A stretch of 64,000 nucleotides of DNA from Singulisphaera sp. Its GTDB lineage: Bacteria > Planctomycetota > Planctomycetia > Isosphaerales > Isosphaeraceae. The translations under genes were made by a program, and so were the position numbers. Shown one piece after another: positions 8,329 through 18,013 of this stretch; the first letter of the stretch is position 1; each line of letters opens with the position of its first letter. Where the stretch lies: NCBI GenBank assembly GCA_027451445.1, contig DAIDJG010000420.1, positions 1 through 64,000 of the forward strand. The letters run 5' to 3'. The notes beneath the pieces are model-generated. The model was not told where the DNA came from and made no database searches. It saw only the letters and a list, made by a program, of their open reading frames with translations.

Positions 8329-10944
8329 ATGAACTTACAGACCGCCCGTGCCCCTTCGCTCCGACTGCTCGGCGACTCCGCGCCGGCGTCGTTGCGGACG
8401 TTTGACCTGGATCGGGACGTCACGGTCCTCGGCCGCGACCCCGGATGCCACATCATCCTGATGCCGGCAACGGTCTCTCGCAGGCACGCGCGCGTCCTCA
8501 GGAGGCACGAGGGCTGCTACCTGGAAGACCTTGGGAGCGCGGGGGGCACGCTTCTGAACGAGAAGCCCCTCACTGGTCCTGTCAGGCTGCGTGACGGCGA
8601 CCGCATCGGGATCGGCGACTGCACGTTCAGCTTCTCGGATCCGGCCAGCCCCGAAGAATCTAAGGCAGGAGGCGCGGCGATCCTGGGCATCCGTGAGGTA
8701 TCGGGCTCCGCCGAGCGTGCACTCGCGGGCGTCCAGCCGGAGGGGAAGCTCCGCGCGATGCTCGAGATCAGCAGCGATCTCGTTGGCACATACGAGCTCT
8801 CGGCGGTCCTGGAGCGCACTCTCGACGCACTCTTCCGCATCTTCCCCCAGGCCGAGCGCGGGTTTGTGCTGCTGAAGAAGGAAGGCCCCGGTGCGACGAG
8901 TCCTCGTGCGATCAAGGTGCGCGGAGGGATGGGATCTGTCGCCGTCAGTCGGACCGTCCTCGAGCACGTTGTGCGGCACGGCCAGGCGATCTTGAGCGAA
9001 GACGCCAGCATCGACAGCCGGTTCGGCGGCAGCCGGAGCGTGGATGACGCGGAAATCCGCACCCTCATGTGCGCTCCGCTCAAAGACCACCTGAGGCGCA
9101 CGGTCGGTATCCTTCAACTCGACACGAAAGACCGACTGGCGCGATTCACCCGCGAAGATCTCAATATTCTGGCCGCCGTCGCCGGCCAGGTCAGCGTTGC
9201 GGTTGACAACGCCCGGCTTCTCGACGCGGCGGCTCGGGAACGACAGCGGCTTGCACTGCTCGCCGAGGCCGGTGCAACACTCACGGCCCCCCTGGATCCG
9301 CAGGCGCTCCTCGCGGCCCTCGCACGCCTCATCGTGCCCCATCTCGGAGATCTTTGCCTGATCGACCTACGCGATGATGATGGCACGATCCGACGTGTCG
9401 CCGTCGCCCACTCGGATCCGGCCAAGCAAATGCTCGCGGATGAACAACTTCGCCGGTTTCCGCCCGACCCGACCGGATCGCACCCGGCGATGCGCGTCAT
9501 GCGCTCGGGCCGGCCGGAGCTGTCGAACGACGTGACCGAGCAGTTCCTCCGCGACTCCTCGCGCAACGACGAGCATTACGACGTGCTCCGTCACCTCGGT
9601 CTCCTGTGTTACATGGTGGTCCCGTTCGTTGCCCGAGGCCAGGTCCTCGGAACGCTCACGCTTGCGGGCACCGAGACCAATCGGTCTTACGGCCCGCCCG
9701 ACCTCGCCTTGGCCGAGGAACTGGCCCGGCGTGCCGCGCAGGCCCTCGACAATGCGGCGCTCTACCAGTCGGCCGAGGCGGCGCGCCGCCAAGCCGAAGA
9801 GGCGAGCCGTTCGAAGGACCTCTTCCTCGCGATGCTCAGCCACGAGCTCCGCACCCCCCTGACCCCGATCCTGATGGCGGTCTCGGCCCGTTTGCCAACG
9901 ACGACCGACAAGGAGCTGCGCGCCGACCTCGAAATGATCCGACGCAACATCGCACTCGAGGCGCGACTGATCGACGATCTGCTCGACCTCTCCCGGATCG
10001 AAAAAGGCAGGCTCCGGCTCGACCGCGACGTTGTCGACGTCCACAAAACGATTCGGCAGGCCGTTGAGATTTGTCGTGACGAAACCAAACTTGCCGGTCT
10101 CACCGTGAAGCTCGACCTCGGCGCATCGGCGTACCACGTCGATGGCGACGGGGCCCGGCTGATTCAGATTGCGTGGAACTTGATTCGGAACGCGGCCAAG
10201 TTCACCCCGGCCGGCGGCAGCTTGACGATCAGGACGAAGAACGTGCCGCTCGAGCCCGCGGACGCCGACCGGCAGCAGCTTATCATCGAATTCCAGGACA
10301 CCGGGCGAGGGATCGAGCCGGATTTGCTGGCACGGATTTTCGAAGCGTTCGAGCAAGGACAGGGCGAAGGTGGATCACGGAGTGCCGGGCTGGGCCTTGG
10401 CCTTGCGATCAGCCGGTCGCTTGCCGAGGCGCACGGCGGCAGCCTCACCGTCGAAAGCGCCGGCGTGGGCCAAGGGGCGACCTTTCGCCTCGAACTCACA
10501 ACGACCCCTGCCCCGAAGCCGGTGCAAGTTGCCGCCGCACCTCCCGAGCCCCCGGTCCCGTCGCAAAATTTGAAGGTGCTACTTGTTGAGGACAACCGTG
10601 ATGCACTTCGGTACCTTGCGCTGGTACTGAATCAACGGGGCTATCAGGTGACCACCGCTCCGAGCCTTTCCGAAGGTTTATCACACGCGGCCACCGATCG
10701 GTTCGACGTGCTCGTGAGCGACCTCGAGTTGCCCGACGGCTCGGGACTTGAACTGATGAAGGAGCTGGCTCAAAAGGGAATCCCGGGCGTTGCGATGAGC
10801 GGGTACGGTTCAGACGAGGATCTACGCCAGAGTCTCGACTCGGGGTTCTCCGCCCACCTGACGAAGCCCGTTGACGCGAGGAGGCTCGAAGAGACCATTT
10901 TGAATGTGGTTCGACAGGCTACAGCGAAGGGGCATGCCGGCTGA
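8329..10944 (+). CDS. Hybrid sensor histidine kinase: FHA-GAF-GAF-HisKA-HATPase-REC
   Basis: 871 aa from the ATG at 8329, preceded by GGGGGATC; the track starts at an upstream TTG. An FHA domain (about residues 20-100) carries LGRDPGCH and SRRHARV, the phosphothreonine-binding signature. Two GAF domains follow (about 145-300 and 310-470). The HisKA box MLSHELRTPLTP has its phosphoacceptor His near residue 504. The ATPase domain shows LIRNAAKFTP, DTGRGIEPD and GLGLGLAIS. A C-terminal receiver starts at KVLLVEDNRDALRYL, with the phosphorylated Asp expected in VSDLELPDGSG near residue 797 and the Lys in TKPVD. No membrane span is seen, so it is a cytoplasmic hybrid kinase. The missing partner is a phosphotransfer protein and output regulator, not nearby. 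Confidence 0.92.
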   Translation: MNLQTARAPSLRLLGDSAPASLRTFDLDRDVTVLGRDPGCHIILMPATVSRRHARVLRRHEGCYLEDLGSAGGTLLNEKPLTGPVRLRDGDRIGIGDCTFSFSDPASPEESKAGGAAILGIREVSGSAERALAGVQPEGKLRAMLEISSDLVGTYELSAVLERTLDALFRIFPQAERGFVLLKKEGPGATSPRAIKVRGGMGSVAVSRTVLEHVVRHGQAILSEDASIDSRFGGSRSVDDAEIRTLMCAPLKDHLRRTVGILQLDTKDRLARFTREDLNILAAVAGQVSVAVDNARLLDAAARERQRLALLAEAGATLTAPLDPQALLAALARLIVPHLGDLCLIDLRDDDGTIRRVAVAHSDPAKQMLADEQLRRFPPDPTGSHPAMRVMRSGRPELSNDVTEQFLRDSSRNDEHYDVLRHLGLLCYMVVPFVARGQVLGTLTLAGTETNRSYGPPDLALAEELARRAAQALDNAALYQSAEAARRQAEEASRSKDLFLAMLSHELRTPLTPILMAVSARLPTTTDKELRADLEMIRRNIALEARLIDDLLDLSRIEKGRLRLDRDVVDVHKTIRQAVEICRDETKLAGLTVKLDLGASAYHVDGDGARLIQIAWNLIRNAAKFTPAGGSLTIRTKNVPLEPADADRQQLIIEFQDTGRGIEPDLLARIFEAFEQGQGEGGSRSAGLGLGLAISRSLAEAHGGSLTVESAGVGQGATFRLELTTTPAPKPVQVAAAPPEPPVPSQNLKVLLVEDNRDALRYLALVLNQRGYQVTTAPSLSEGLSHAATDRFDVLVSDLELPDGSGLELMKELAQKGIPGVAMSGYGSDEDLRQSLDSGFSAHLTKPVDARRLEETILNVVRQATAKGHAG

Positions 10945-11153
10945 TCCGCGGTTCCGGGAATCCTTGGAGCGGCGATGGTTTGAAGCCGGACGTGCTGACG
11001 GCGCCTGACTCACCTGTCGCAGCGGAATCCTCCCGGTTAAACTGCCCCCCGAAAGCCGCCTGAGCTTCGCTCCGGGTCGCCGGCTTACCCCGATCGATCG
11101 TAAAAGCGCTTGGGCCTCATACCCACGCCGCATTCCCAGAAAGTCCGGAACGC

Positions 11154-12140
11154 ATGCGCTTCAGGAACTATCTCGCTGTCTTCGTGCTCGCGTCCGTTGC
11201 TTTTGGGCAGTCGGTGCTCTGCGGCCAAGAACTGAACCCATCCGAACGTCCGCAAATTCGATCGCTCAACGTCGTCATCCTGTCGACGATGCTGACCGAC
11301 AACAAGGGCGTGGGCGAGTGGGGCTTCTCGGCGCTGGTCGAGGCCGACGGCCACCGGCTTCTCTTCGACACGGGGGCACGGCCCCAGACCGTCCTGCTCA
11401 ATGCCCGAGAGCTCGGCGTAAACCTTTCTGACGTGAGCGAAGTCATTTTGAGCCACCATCATGGCGATCACACGGGTGGCCTCCTCACGTTGCGGCGCGA
11501 GTACCAGAAGCGAAATCCTCAGGCGCTTTCGCGTGCGTACGTCGGTCCCGGCATCTTTTTCAGCCGTCCTCGTGAAGACGGCAGCGAGTCGAACGAGACG
11601 GTCGAATTGAAGACGCTCTACGAAGAGAGCGGCGGTTCGTTTGTCACGATCGACAAGCCGACTGCCATCTTTCCCGGCGCCTGGCTTACGGGAACTGTCC
11701 CGCGAGTCCATCCTGAACGAAACTGGAGCGGAAAGGGAAAGGTCCGGACGCCCGAGGGCCTGGTTGAGGACACCTTGCCCGAAGACATGTCGTTGGTGCT
11801 CGAAACCGTGCGCGGTCTCGTAATCATCTCCGGTTGCGGTCATGCGGGCATCATTAACACATTGGAATTCGCCCGGAATTCGGTTCGTAAGGCACCTGTG
11901 CATGCCGCGCTGGGCGGTTTCCATCTGTTCGCCGCGGACGAGCCCACGATCGAGTGGACGGCGGGCAAGCTGCGCGACATGGGGGTCACGAACCTGATCG
12001 GTGCGCACTGCACCGGGGTCGAAGCCGTTTATTCGTTGCGCCAACGCGTCGGCCTGGATCGGCGTACATGCGTCGTGGGGGCCGTGGGGGCTGGTTATGA
12101 CCTCAAGAAGGGAATCCGTGCCGGCCTGATCGCGCACTGA
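11154..12140 (+). CDS. Secreted metallo-beta-lactamase-fold hydrolase
   Basis: 328 aa. A signal peptide (YLAVFVLASVAFGQSVLCGQ) leads into an MBL-fold domain with the metal motif SHHHGDHTGG (HxHxDH) at about residues 99-108, a later SGCGHAG His and a C-terminal GAHCTG His. The arrangement resembles the subgroup annotated as 7,8-dihydropterin-6-yl-methyl-4-(beta-D-ribofuranosyl)aminobenzene 5'-phosphate synthase-like; that name says little about function in bacteria. It ends 24 bp before a convergent membrane-protein gene. Confidence 0.85.
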   Translation: MRFRNYLAVFVLASVAFGQSVLCGQELNPSERPQIRSLNVVILSTMLTDNKGVGEWGFSALVEADGHRLLFDTGARPQTVLLNARELGVNLSDVSEVILSHHHGDHTGGLLTLRREYQKRNPQALSRAYVGPGIFFSRPREDGSESNETVELKTLYEESGGSFVTIDKPTAIFPGAWLTGTVPRVHPERNWSGKGKVRTPEGLVEDTLPEDMSLVLETVRGLVIISGCGHAGIINTLEFARNSVRKAPVHAALGGFHLFAADEPTIEWTAGKLRDMGVTNLIGAHCTGVEAVYSLRQRVGLDRRTCVVGAVGAGYDLKKGIRAGLIAH

Positions 12141-12164
12141 CGGCTGACCGAACGGCCGCGCGAC

Positions 12165-13019
12165 TCACTCCGCATAACCCGGCGACGCCGAGAACGCCAG
12201 GGCGAGCGCAATTCCAACGGGGATGAGCGTCGCGAATTCGGTGACGAGAACCACTTTCCAGGTCGCCAGACGCTCCATTCGTCCCAGGCGCGATACCCAA
12301 AACGCGGCGGGAGCGGACACCAGCGCGACCGCGGCCGAAGCTGGCAGCGCCGCGTAGATGAAGCTGTTGAGGAGGAGCGCTCCAAACGTCGCTACCATGA
12401 CCGGTACCGTCCCGAGGAGCATCGGCGACCCTAGCTTCAGGAGCACCATCGCAGCAACGGCAGCAGCGAGCACTGCGCTCAATTGACCAAGCGCCAGGCT
12501 TCCTGACACGACGAGCGCGATCGCGATCCCAAATCCGACGGTTAGCAGCGGAACGCCCAACCGCGCCCCGGACAGCCGATCCGCGAGCCCGCTCAGGTTG
12601 GTCCAAGATGCCAGGGCGATCAGGCCGTACACCACGAGGCAGACCGTGCTCGGCCGGTTCTCGCTCGACTCCGCGAAGAGCGGCCCGAGAAGCGCGCTCA
12701 AGACGAGCGCCGTGAGGAGCAAGCGATTCTCCCAGAGCGTCCAACTGGGACCCGGCCAGATTGACTCCAGGATCCCCAATATGGCCGCTAACCCCGCGAG
12801 CCACGGAATGCGATCCGTGACATCAAGCGGCGGAAACGTGGGCGAGGCGATTGCGGCGTGACCTACGACATAACCGACTCCAACCGCGAGGGCCGCGGCA
12901 GCATGGTCCGCTCTCTCGATTCCAAGGCGACGCCCGAGCCAACCTGCGCCGATCATCACCAGCCCCGCGCTGACAAACGGCAATACCAGTGTGGCCAGCA
13001 TCATCCCCGCCGGGGACAT
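12165..13019 (-). CDS. Multi-span integral membrane protein, unknown function
   Basis: 284 aa from the ATG at 13019, which has GGAGCAACC directly upstream. The sequence is almost continuously hydrophobic with about eight to nine predicted spans (for example LATLVLPFVSAGLVMIGAGW and LLLTALVLSALLGPLF). No catalytic motif or transporter signature is recognised. It lies 115 bp downstream of yceI on the same strand and may be co-transcribed with it, under possible control of the divergent MarR regulator. Confidence 0.7.
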   Translation of the reverse strand: MSPAGMMLATLVLPFVSAGLVMIGAGWLGRRLGIERADHAAAALAVGVGYVVGHAAIASPTFPPLDVTDRIPWLAGLAAILGILESIWPGPSWTLWENRLLLTALVLSALLGPLFAESSENRPSTVCLVVYGLIALASWTNLSGLADRLSGARLGVPLLTVGFGIAIALVVSGSLALGQLSAVLAAAVAAMVLLKLGSPMLLGTVPVMVATFGALLLNSFIYAALPASAAVALVSAPAAFWVSRLGRMERLATWKVVLVTEFATLIPVGIALALAFSASPGYAE

Positions 13020-13134
13020 CGGTTGCTCCTTCTCACACAGGAAAGAGTGTCGATACGACGCTGGTAAGTTGACGAGCGGGCACGATTTGCTCGGCGACCG
13101 CAACCCACTCGTGCCAACGTCGCTGGAACCCGCG

Positions 13135-13716
13135 TTACTTCTTGCCCCCCTCAATGCTGACGTTGACCCAAACGTCGTCGCCCACTGGACCCACCATCTT
13201 GTTCATACCGAAGTCGCTTCGTTTGAGCGTAAACGAGGTGTCAATGCCGGCGATCGAGCCGCCCGTCGGCCCCTTACCTACGCCCACAGGGACGATCTTC
13301 ACCGTGATCGGCTTCGTCACTCCGTGCAGCGTCAACTCACCAGTGACATCGTAGCCGTCCGCCCCCTTGGCGACCGACGTACTCTTGAAACTGATCGTCG
13401 GAAACTGCGTTGCGTTGAAAAAGTCCGGCCCCTTGATGTGCTGGTCGCGCTTCGCATTGCCCGTGTCGACGCTGCCTGTCTTGACCTGAAACTCGAAATG
13501 ACTCTGCGAAGGGCTGGCCTCGTCGAGGGCAAACGTCCCCGTGAGTTCGTTGAACCGGCCCCAGGAGTGGCTTGTGTTCATGTGCTTGATGCGGAAAACG
13601 ACAGCCGAGTGCACGGCGTCGACCGCATACGTATCGGCCGCGGCGCTTTCCCGGGCCGGAGCCAGACCGCACACCAACGCGAGCGCAAGACCAAGCGAGG
13701 CGAATCGACGCGACAT
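13135..13716 (-). CDS. YceI-family periplasmic lipid-binding protein
   Basis: 193 aa from the ATG at 13716, preceded by AAAGAGGTT. The signal peptide (LGLALALVCGLAPARESAAA) is followed by the YceI lipocalin-like barrel: YAVDAVHSAVVFRIKHMNTS near the N-terminus, HIKGPDFFNATQFPTISFKS in the middle and the closing DDVWVNVSIEG. YceI-type proteins bind isoprenoid or polyprenoid molecules in the periplasm. It is divergent from a MarR-family gene across 145 bp, a common regulator-target layout. Confidence 0.92.
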   Translation of the reverse strand: MSRRFASLGLALALVCGLAPARESAAADTYAVDAVHSAVVFRIKHMNTSHSWGRFNELTGTFALDEASPSQSHFEFQVKTGSVDTGNAKRDQHIKGPDFFNATQFPTISFKSTSVAKGADGYDVTGELTLHGVTKPITVKIVPVGVGKGPTGGSIAGIDTSFTLKRSDFGMNKMVGPVGDDVWVNVSIEGGKK

Positions 13717-13861
13717 GGTAACCTCTTTCCGGTTCGAGCCTTGAGTACGAGAAAACCGCACGAGTTTTCTCAGAAACCGCCCAGGGAGTGGTCAGACCGT
13801 CTCAACCTCGATAGAATGAGTCCAACGGTGTTGCAGTAATTCATAGTGAACCCCTTCACCA

Positions 13862-14335
13862 ATGTCAAGCACGTTCGATTCGTCGCCGGACGACGAGGCC
13901 ATGCAACTGCTCGAGGCGTTCCACAGCTACGAACGTGCCTTCGCGCGCTGGTCGCAATCGCTGATGGGATCGGAGGAAGCCACGCCGGCCCGAATGCGCT
14001 TGCTCGGCGTGTTGAACTGTAAGGGGCCGACGATCATGTGCGGGCTGCGGGAGCACCTCAACGTCACCGCGCGGCAGGTCACGAACCTGGTCGACGCGCT
14101 GGAGTCCGAAGGCCTGGTGCGGCGTCGACCTCATGAAACCGATCGCCGGGCGACGGTCGTCGAGATCACTCGCAAGGGGGCGAAGGCAGCCGCCGAGTCG
14201 TGGGGACCGTTACAGCGCGAAATGGCCGGACCGTATCGTGATCTCTCGTCGAAGGATCGGCAAGAGCTGCTTCGGCTGATGCGGGTTCTGTGCGAGGCGG
14301 TGCACCGACGCGGCGAGCGCGGCGATTCCGCTTAA
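13862..14335 (+). CDS. MarR-family transcriptional regulator
   Basis: 157 aa. The winged helix-turn-helix core spans about residues 45-110, with LREHLNVTARQVTNLVDALE as the recognition region and the wing RRPHETDRRATVVEITRKG. MarR proteins are usually dimeric repressors released by small ligands or oxidation. It is divergent from yceI, which with the membrane gene behind it is the likely target. The ATG at 13862 lies just after CCCCTTCACCA, a weak ribosome binding site. Confidence 0.88.
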   Translation: MSSTFDSSPDDEAMQLLEAFHSYERAFARWSQSLMGSEEATPARMRLLGVLNCKGPTIMCGLREHLNVTARQVTNLVDALESEGLVRRRPHETDRRATVVEITRKGAKAAAESWGPLQREMAGPYRDLSSKDRQELLRLMRVLCEAVHRRGERGDSA

Positions 14336-14361
14336 GGTCTGGGCCGTTTACACGAAGCGAA

Positions 14362-17300
14362 TCAACGGCTCGCGAAAAGTCGCTGAGGCGAAGGGTGCCC
14401 TTCGCCGACGACGAGCTTTGGTCGCCCGATGCCTGTCTGGATCACAGGCGTGGGCGTGGCGGAAACCGCCGAGGAACCAACGCGCGAACTGGAGAGCGTA
14501 CGCCGATTCGCTGTCGTTCCAGCCCAAAGGTCCCCCAGCGTGACGCTGTCAGGGGTGCTCGAGCTCCCAGGCTGACTGGTGGTGGATGCGTTCGCGACAA
14601 GCGCATGCGGCGAGCCATTCGCCGACAGTAAGAACGTTGCGTACACGGGCAGGCTTCCGATTGGGTTGACCAGCGCGTCTCCCCCCGCCGTGACGATTTG
14701 CGAGATTGCGAAGAGATCGACAACACCGTTGGTGAGTGGGGAGGTCGGAACGATGATAAGCTGGTCTGTGCTGGGGTTGAAGGCCAGCTTGGCGTTGTAC
14801 GGGGCGTCGGCGTATCCGGAAGTGCCTGTGGTCGCCCCTCCGGTCTGCGGGATCAACATCGCGGCGAACCGCGAGAGCATTTGAAGATCGAGTCCCTCGC
14901 TGAACGTCACCGACACATAGCCGAGTGCGTTCGTCCACGCGGTCCCATTCGGCGGATTCGTCGACACGACGGTCAACGGCGACTGATCCGATCCGACGGG
15001 CGCGTTCGTCACGGTGAACGACTTCACAACCTCCTGTCCCAGTGTATTGAGAGCATTCGGGAAGTTCTGATCGTCTGCAATACTTGGGTTCACCACCACT
15101 TCGTAGACGGTGCCCGGGACAAGCTGAGCTTCGGGTGTCAAATACGCGGAATCCGTCGTCGGGCTGTAGGCGACTGCGGAAGGGATGTACCGAAGGCTAT
15201 TCGAACCGCTCTGCGCGTAGAGCTGGATGGTGTTCGTGTTAACGGTCCAGGTATCGAGCGGCTTGTTGAACTGGATGCCGATCGTGTCGGGCTGAGGGAT
15301 TGCGCTTCCATTGATCGCGAAGGCGCCATTGTCCGTTGTGATCGAAACGACCTGGAGCGGCGAGGCGTTGGAGGGGGAGGCATGGAAGTCGAACGACGAG
15401 AAGACCGGTCCCGGTACACCCTTTTGTCCGGTCAGTGTGTTCCCCGCGAGGTCCGTTAACGGCGTGACTTCGATCAGGTAAATGTCCGTGCTCAACGGTT
15501 GACGAGGCGTCAATGTGATTGTCGACGTGCCGTCGCCGTTCTCGGTGTAAACCAGGTTGGCCGCGACCGGGAGATCGCCGTTATCAACGCCCGAGGGGGC
15601 CGACCAAAGGTTGCCGGTCTGGGACTGTTGCGAGGCGCCGTCGGGTCCGCTGGGGATGAGCATGACGGCGAACGGCGCGCTCGCGAAACCTCGGTTGTTC
15701 GGCTGCTGGGGGACCAGGCCCGCGAGGTCGCCGCTATAGGTGACGACGACCTCATTGTTCGGCAAACTGGTCAGGTAGTTTGTGGACGGGCTGATGCTCA
15801 GAACGCGGAGGCTGGTGTCGATGACGACCTTTGTCGGCAAGGAGAAAGGACTCACCGCACCACCCGGACTCGTCGAAACCGCGGCCGAGATCTCATGGAG
15901 CCCATCGCTCCACGGCGTTCCCGCCAACTCAAGCGAGGCGCTTCCGTTTGTCGCCTGGACCGGCGAGCCGAGCGGAATGGGATTGCCGGGGTTCGTCACG
16001 TCGTAAAGGGTGACGTAGGCATTCGGAGGATTCACGCCGCTTTCGTTGAAAACCAGCGGCGCCGTCGTGGAGCCGTCGTCGCGCGTAATGCCGTCCGAGT
16101 TGCTCGCCCCCGTGTCGCTTTGCGGCGCCAGTTGCGGCGAAGGGGGGCTCCCCGGACCGGTTGAGAACACATTGAACGGATTCGTCGTCGCCGGCGCCAT
16201 GCCGCTGCTCGACGCCTGCAGGAGATACCCGGCGCCTCCCTTGTTCAGAGTGATGCCGGTGAACCGCGCCACGCCGTTTTGCGCAGTGACGGTCGCGTTC
16301 CCGCCGAGAGTGCTGCCACCTGGGTTGTTGACGATCGAGAGCGTGACTGTCCCGTTGAACGTCGTATCCAACGCGCCCGAAGCCGTATCAACCGCGACCT
16401 GGACGGTGAAGCCGACGCCGGTCGTGACCGTGGCTGGCGGTTGAGCGGTTATGGCCAGGTGATCGTTCGCCAGGCCGAAATGCGCCAGGCCGGGGACGAG
16501 CAGGTTGGCCACCGGGGTCCCGATCCCCGTCACCTCGTCGTAACCGGGTCCCGCGTTGAACTGGCCATTGCTTCCCCCGACGATGTCGTGGTAATCGGCT
16601 GCAGGGAGCGAGTAGAGCCCGGGCAAGGTCTGGGATCGGCCATCGAGCGTCGGCGCCCCGAGCAAAGCGCGCCCCTGGTTCGCGATCGCGATCAGGCCAC
16701 CCCAGGCCGGCGTGGCGAGACTGGTGCCGCCCTCCTCGATCCAGGGGCCCTGACCACCGTCCAGAAACGAGTCGTAAACCGGGACGCCGGTATTCGGGTC
16801 GCCGTCGAACGAGACGTCGGGGTTGGTCCGGGAGCCCGTGTTCTGAACGTTATCCTGGTACGCCGGCTCGGGCTCGAACTGGCTGATTCCTCCCCCACCG
16901 CCCCCTCGGCGGCCTGAGCGGAAACCGCTTCCCCAACCGACCTCGCCGAGATAATTGCCATTGGGGTCCACCGTTAGCGTGGTACCGCCTACGGCCACGA
17001 CGTTGGGCGAATAAGGGGGATAGGAACTGGTGCCATAATCGCCAGTCGCGGCAAGGAACGTGACCCCCTGGTGGCCGGAGGGTGTCACGAAGTCGTTATC
17101 ATACGACGGCTCATTGGTGAATTCGCCGAAGCCCCAGCTCATCGAGACGACCGACACGCCGGGAAGTTTCGCCGCGGTGGTCACTCCCGCCACGAGGTCG
17201 TCGATCGACTGGTCGCTCAAGCACTCGACCAGAATGATTTTCGCGCCAGGGGCAATCGCGTGTGCCCACTCGACGTCGAGCGCCTCCTCTTGCTCCCAAC

Positions 17301-17730
17301 CGCCCGTCGGGTCGGTGCTCGGGCGATTCGTGCCGCCGTCCTGATTGACGACACTCAAGAATGTGGAGGCCGCCCCATACTGCTGCGCGATCGTTGGGCC
17401 GCCCGTGGTCAGCGAGAACGATTGGTCGAAGGCATCCAGGTCGCTGAATATGGTCGGATCGTCGAACGCATCCACAATCGCGATCGTCTCTCCGGTGCCG
17501 TCCCCCTTGGTGTTGCCGAAACTGATGGCGCTGATGCCATAGGCGTTTCGAATCTGCGAGGGGGTGTAGCCGTCGCCACTCGCGCTGAAGTCGCGAGGTC
17601 CGCCAACATTCAGCAGAGGGCTCACCGCCGGTGCGAGACTCGCGGGTACGAGGCGTTCTTCCAAGCATTCGAGACAAATGCGTACAGCATTGCATCGCTT
17701 GGCTTTATGGCGAAATGCACGCGATCCCAT
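14362..17730 (-). CDS. Large secreted sedolisin (S53) protease with Ig-like repeats
   Basis: 1122 aa from the ATG at 17730; the track starts at a GTG 24 bp earlier. The N-terminus carries CLECLEERLVPA, the motif typical of large exported planctomycete proteins. Residues about 45-410 form an S53-type serine-carboxyl peptidase: EEALDVEWAHAIAPGAKI supplies the acidic residues, VSMSWGFGEF and FLAATGDYG the core, and GGTSLATPAWGGL the nucleophile serine region. The rest consists of several Ig/FN3-like beta domains (for example PFNVFSTGPG and VVTYSGDLAGL) that likely serve in surface attachment. No propeptide is obvious, so activity is not certain. Confidence 0.88.
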   Translation of the reverse strand: MGSRAFRHKAKRCNAVRICLECLEERLVPASLAPAVSPLLNVGGPRDFSASGDGYTPSQIRNAYGISAISFGNTKGDGTGETIAIVDAFDDPTIFSDLDAFDQSFSLTTGGPTIAQQYGAASTFLSVVNQDGGTNRPSTDPTGGWEQEEALDVEWAHAIAPGAKIILVECLSDQSIDDLVAGVTTAAKLPGVSVVSMSWGFGEFTNEPSYDNDFVTPSGHQGVTFLAATGDYGTSSYPPYSPNVVAVGGTTLTVDPNGNYLGEVGWGSGFRSGRRGGGGGGISQFEPEPAYQDNVQNTGSRTNPDVSFDGDPNTGVPVYDSFLDGGQGPWIEEGGTSLATPAWGGLIAIANQGRALLGAPTLDGRSQTLPGLYSLPAADYHDIVGGSNGQFNAGPGYDEVTGIGTPVANLLVPGLAHFGLANDHLAITAQPPATVTTGVGFTVQVAVDTASGALDTTFNGTVTLSIVNNPGGSTLGGNATVTAQNGVARFTGITLNKGGAGYLLQASSSGMAPATTNPFNVFSTGPGSPPSPQLAPQSDTGASNSDGITRDDGSTTAPLVFNESGVNPPNAYVTLYDVTNPGNPIPLGSPVQATNGSASLELAGTPWSDGLHEISAAVSTSPGGAVSPFSLPTKVVIDTSLRVLSISPSTNYLTSLPNNEVVVTYSGDLAGLVPQQPNNRGFASAPFAVMLIPSGPDGASQQSQTGNLWSAPSGVDNGDLPVAANLVYTENGDGTSTITLTPRQPLSTDIYLIEVTPLTDLAGNTLTGQKGVPGPVFSSFDFHASPSNASPLQVVSITTDNGAFAINGSAIPQPDTIGIQFNKPLDTWTVNTNTIQLYAQSGSNSLRYIPSAVAYSPTTDSAYLTPEAQLVPGTVYEVVVNPSIADDQNFPNALNTLGQEVVKSFTVTNAPVGSDQSPLTVVSTNPPNGTAWTNALGYVSVTFSEGLDLQMLSRFAAMLIPQTGGATTGTSGYADAPYNAKLAFNPSTDQLIIVPTSPLTNGVVDLFAISQIVTAGGDALVNPIGSLPVYATFLLSANGSPHALVANASTTSQPGSSSTPDSVTLGDLWAGTTANRRTLSSSRVGSSAVSATPTPVIQTGIGRPKLVVGEGHPSPQRLFASR

Positions 17731-18013
17731 GGACTTCCCTATGATGCAAGACACGATGCGCAGCGAGGGGGTGTCGAGTTAACCTTTGAGCGTGAGTCAG
17801 TAGGAGCGGATCAGCGGGAATTCATGGTTGGTCAAGAACACTACGAGTCCACGGACCGAAACGGTCGTGGGTGTCTCGGATTTTTACGGCACGGTTGCCT
17901 GGTATTGCGTGGGATCCAGCGTCGGAAGCACGCTCCTTGCGGGATTGTCGCCGTTCTCGTAGCGTAAGTTGGATTCTACAGGCCTTGCTTCCGGAATGGG
18001 ATGACAAGTATCC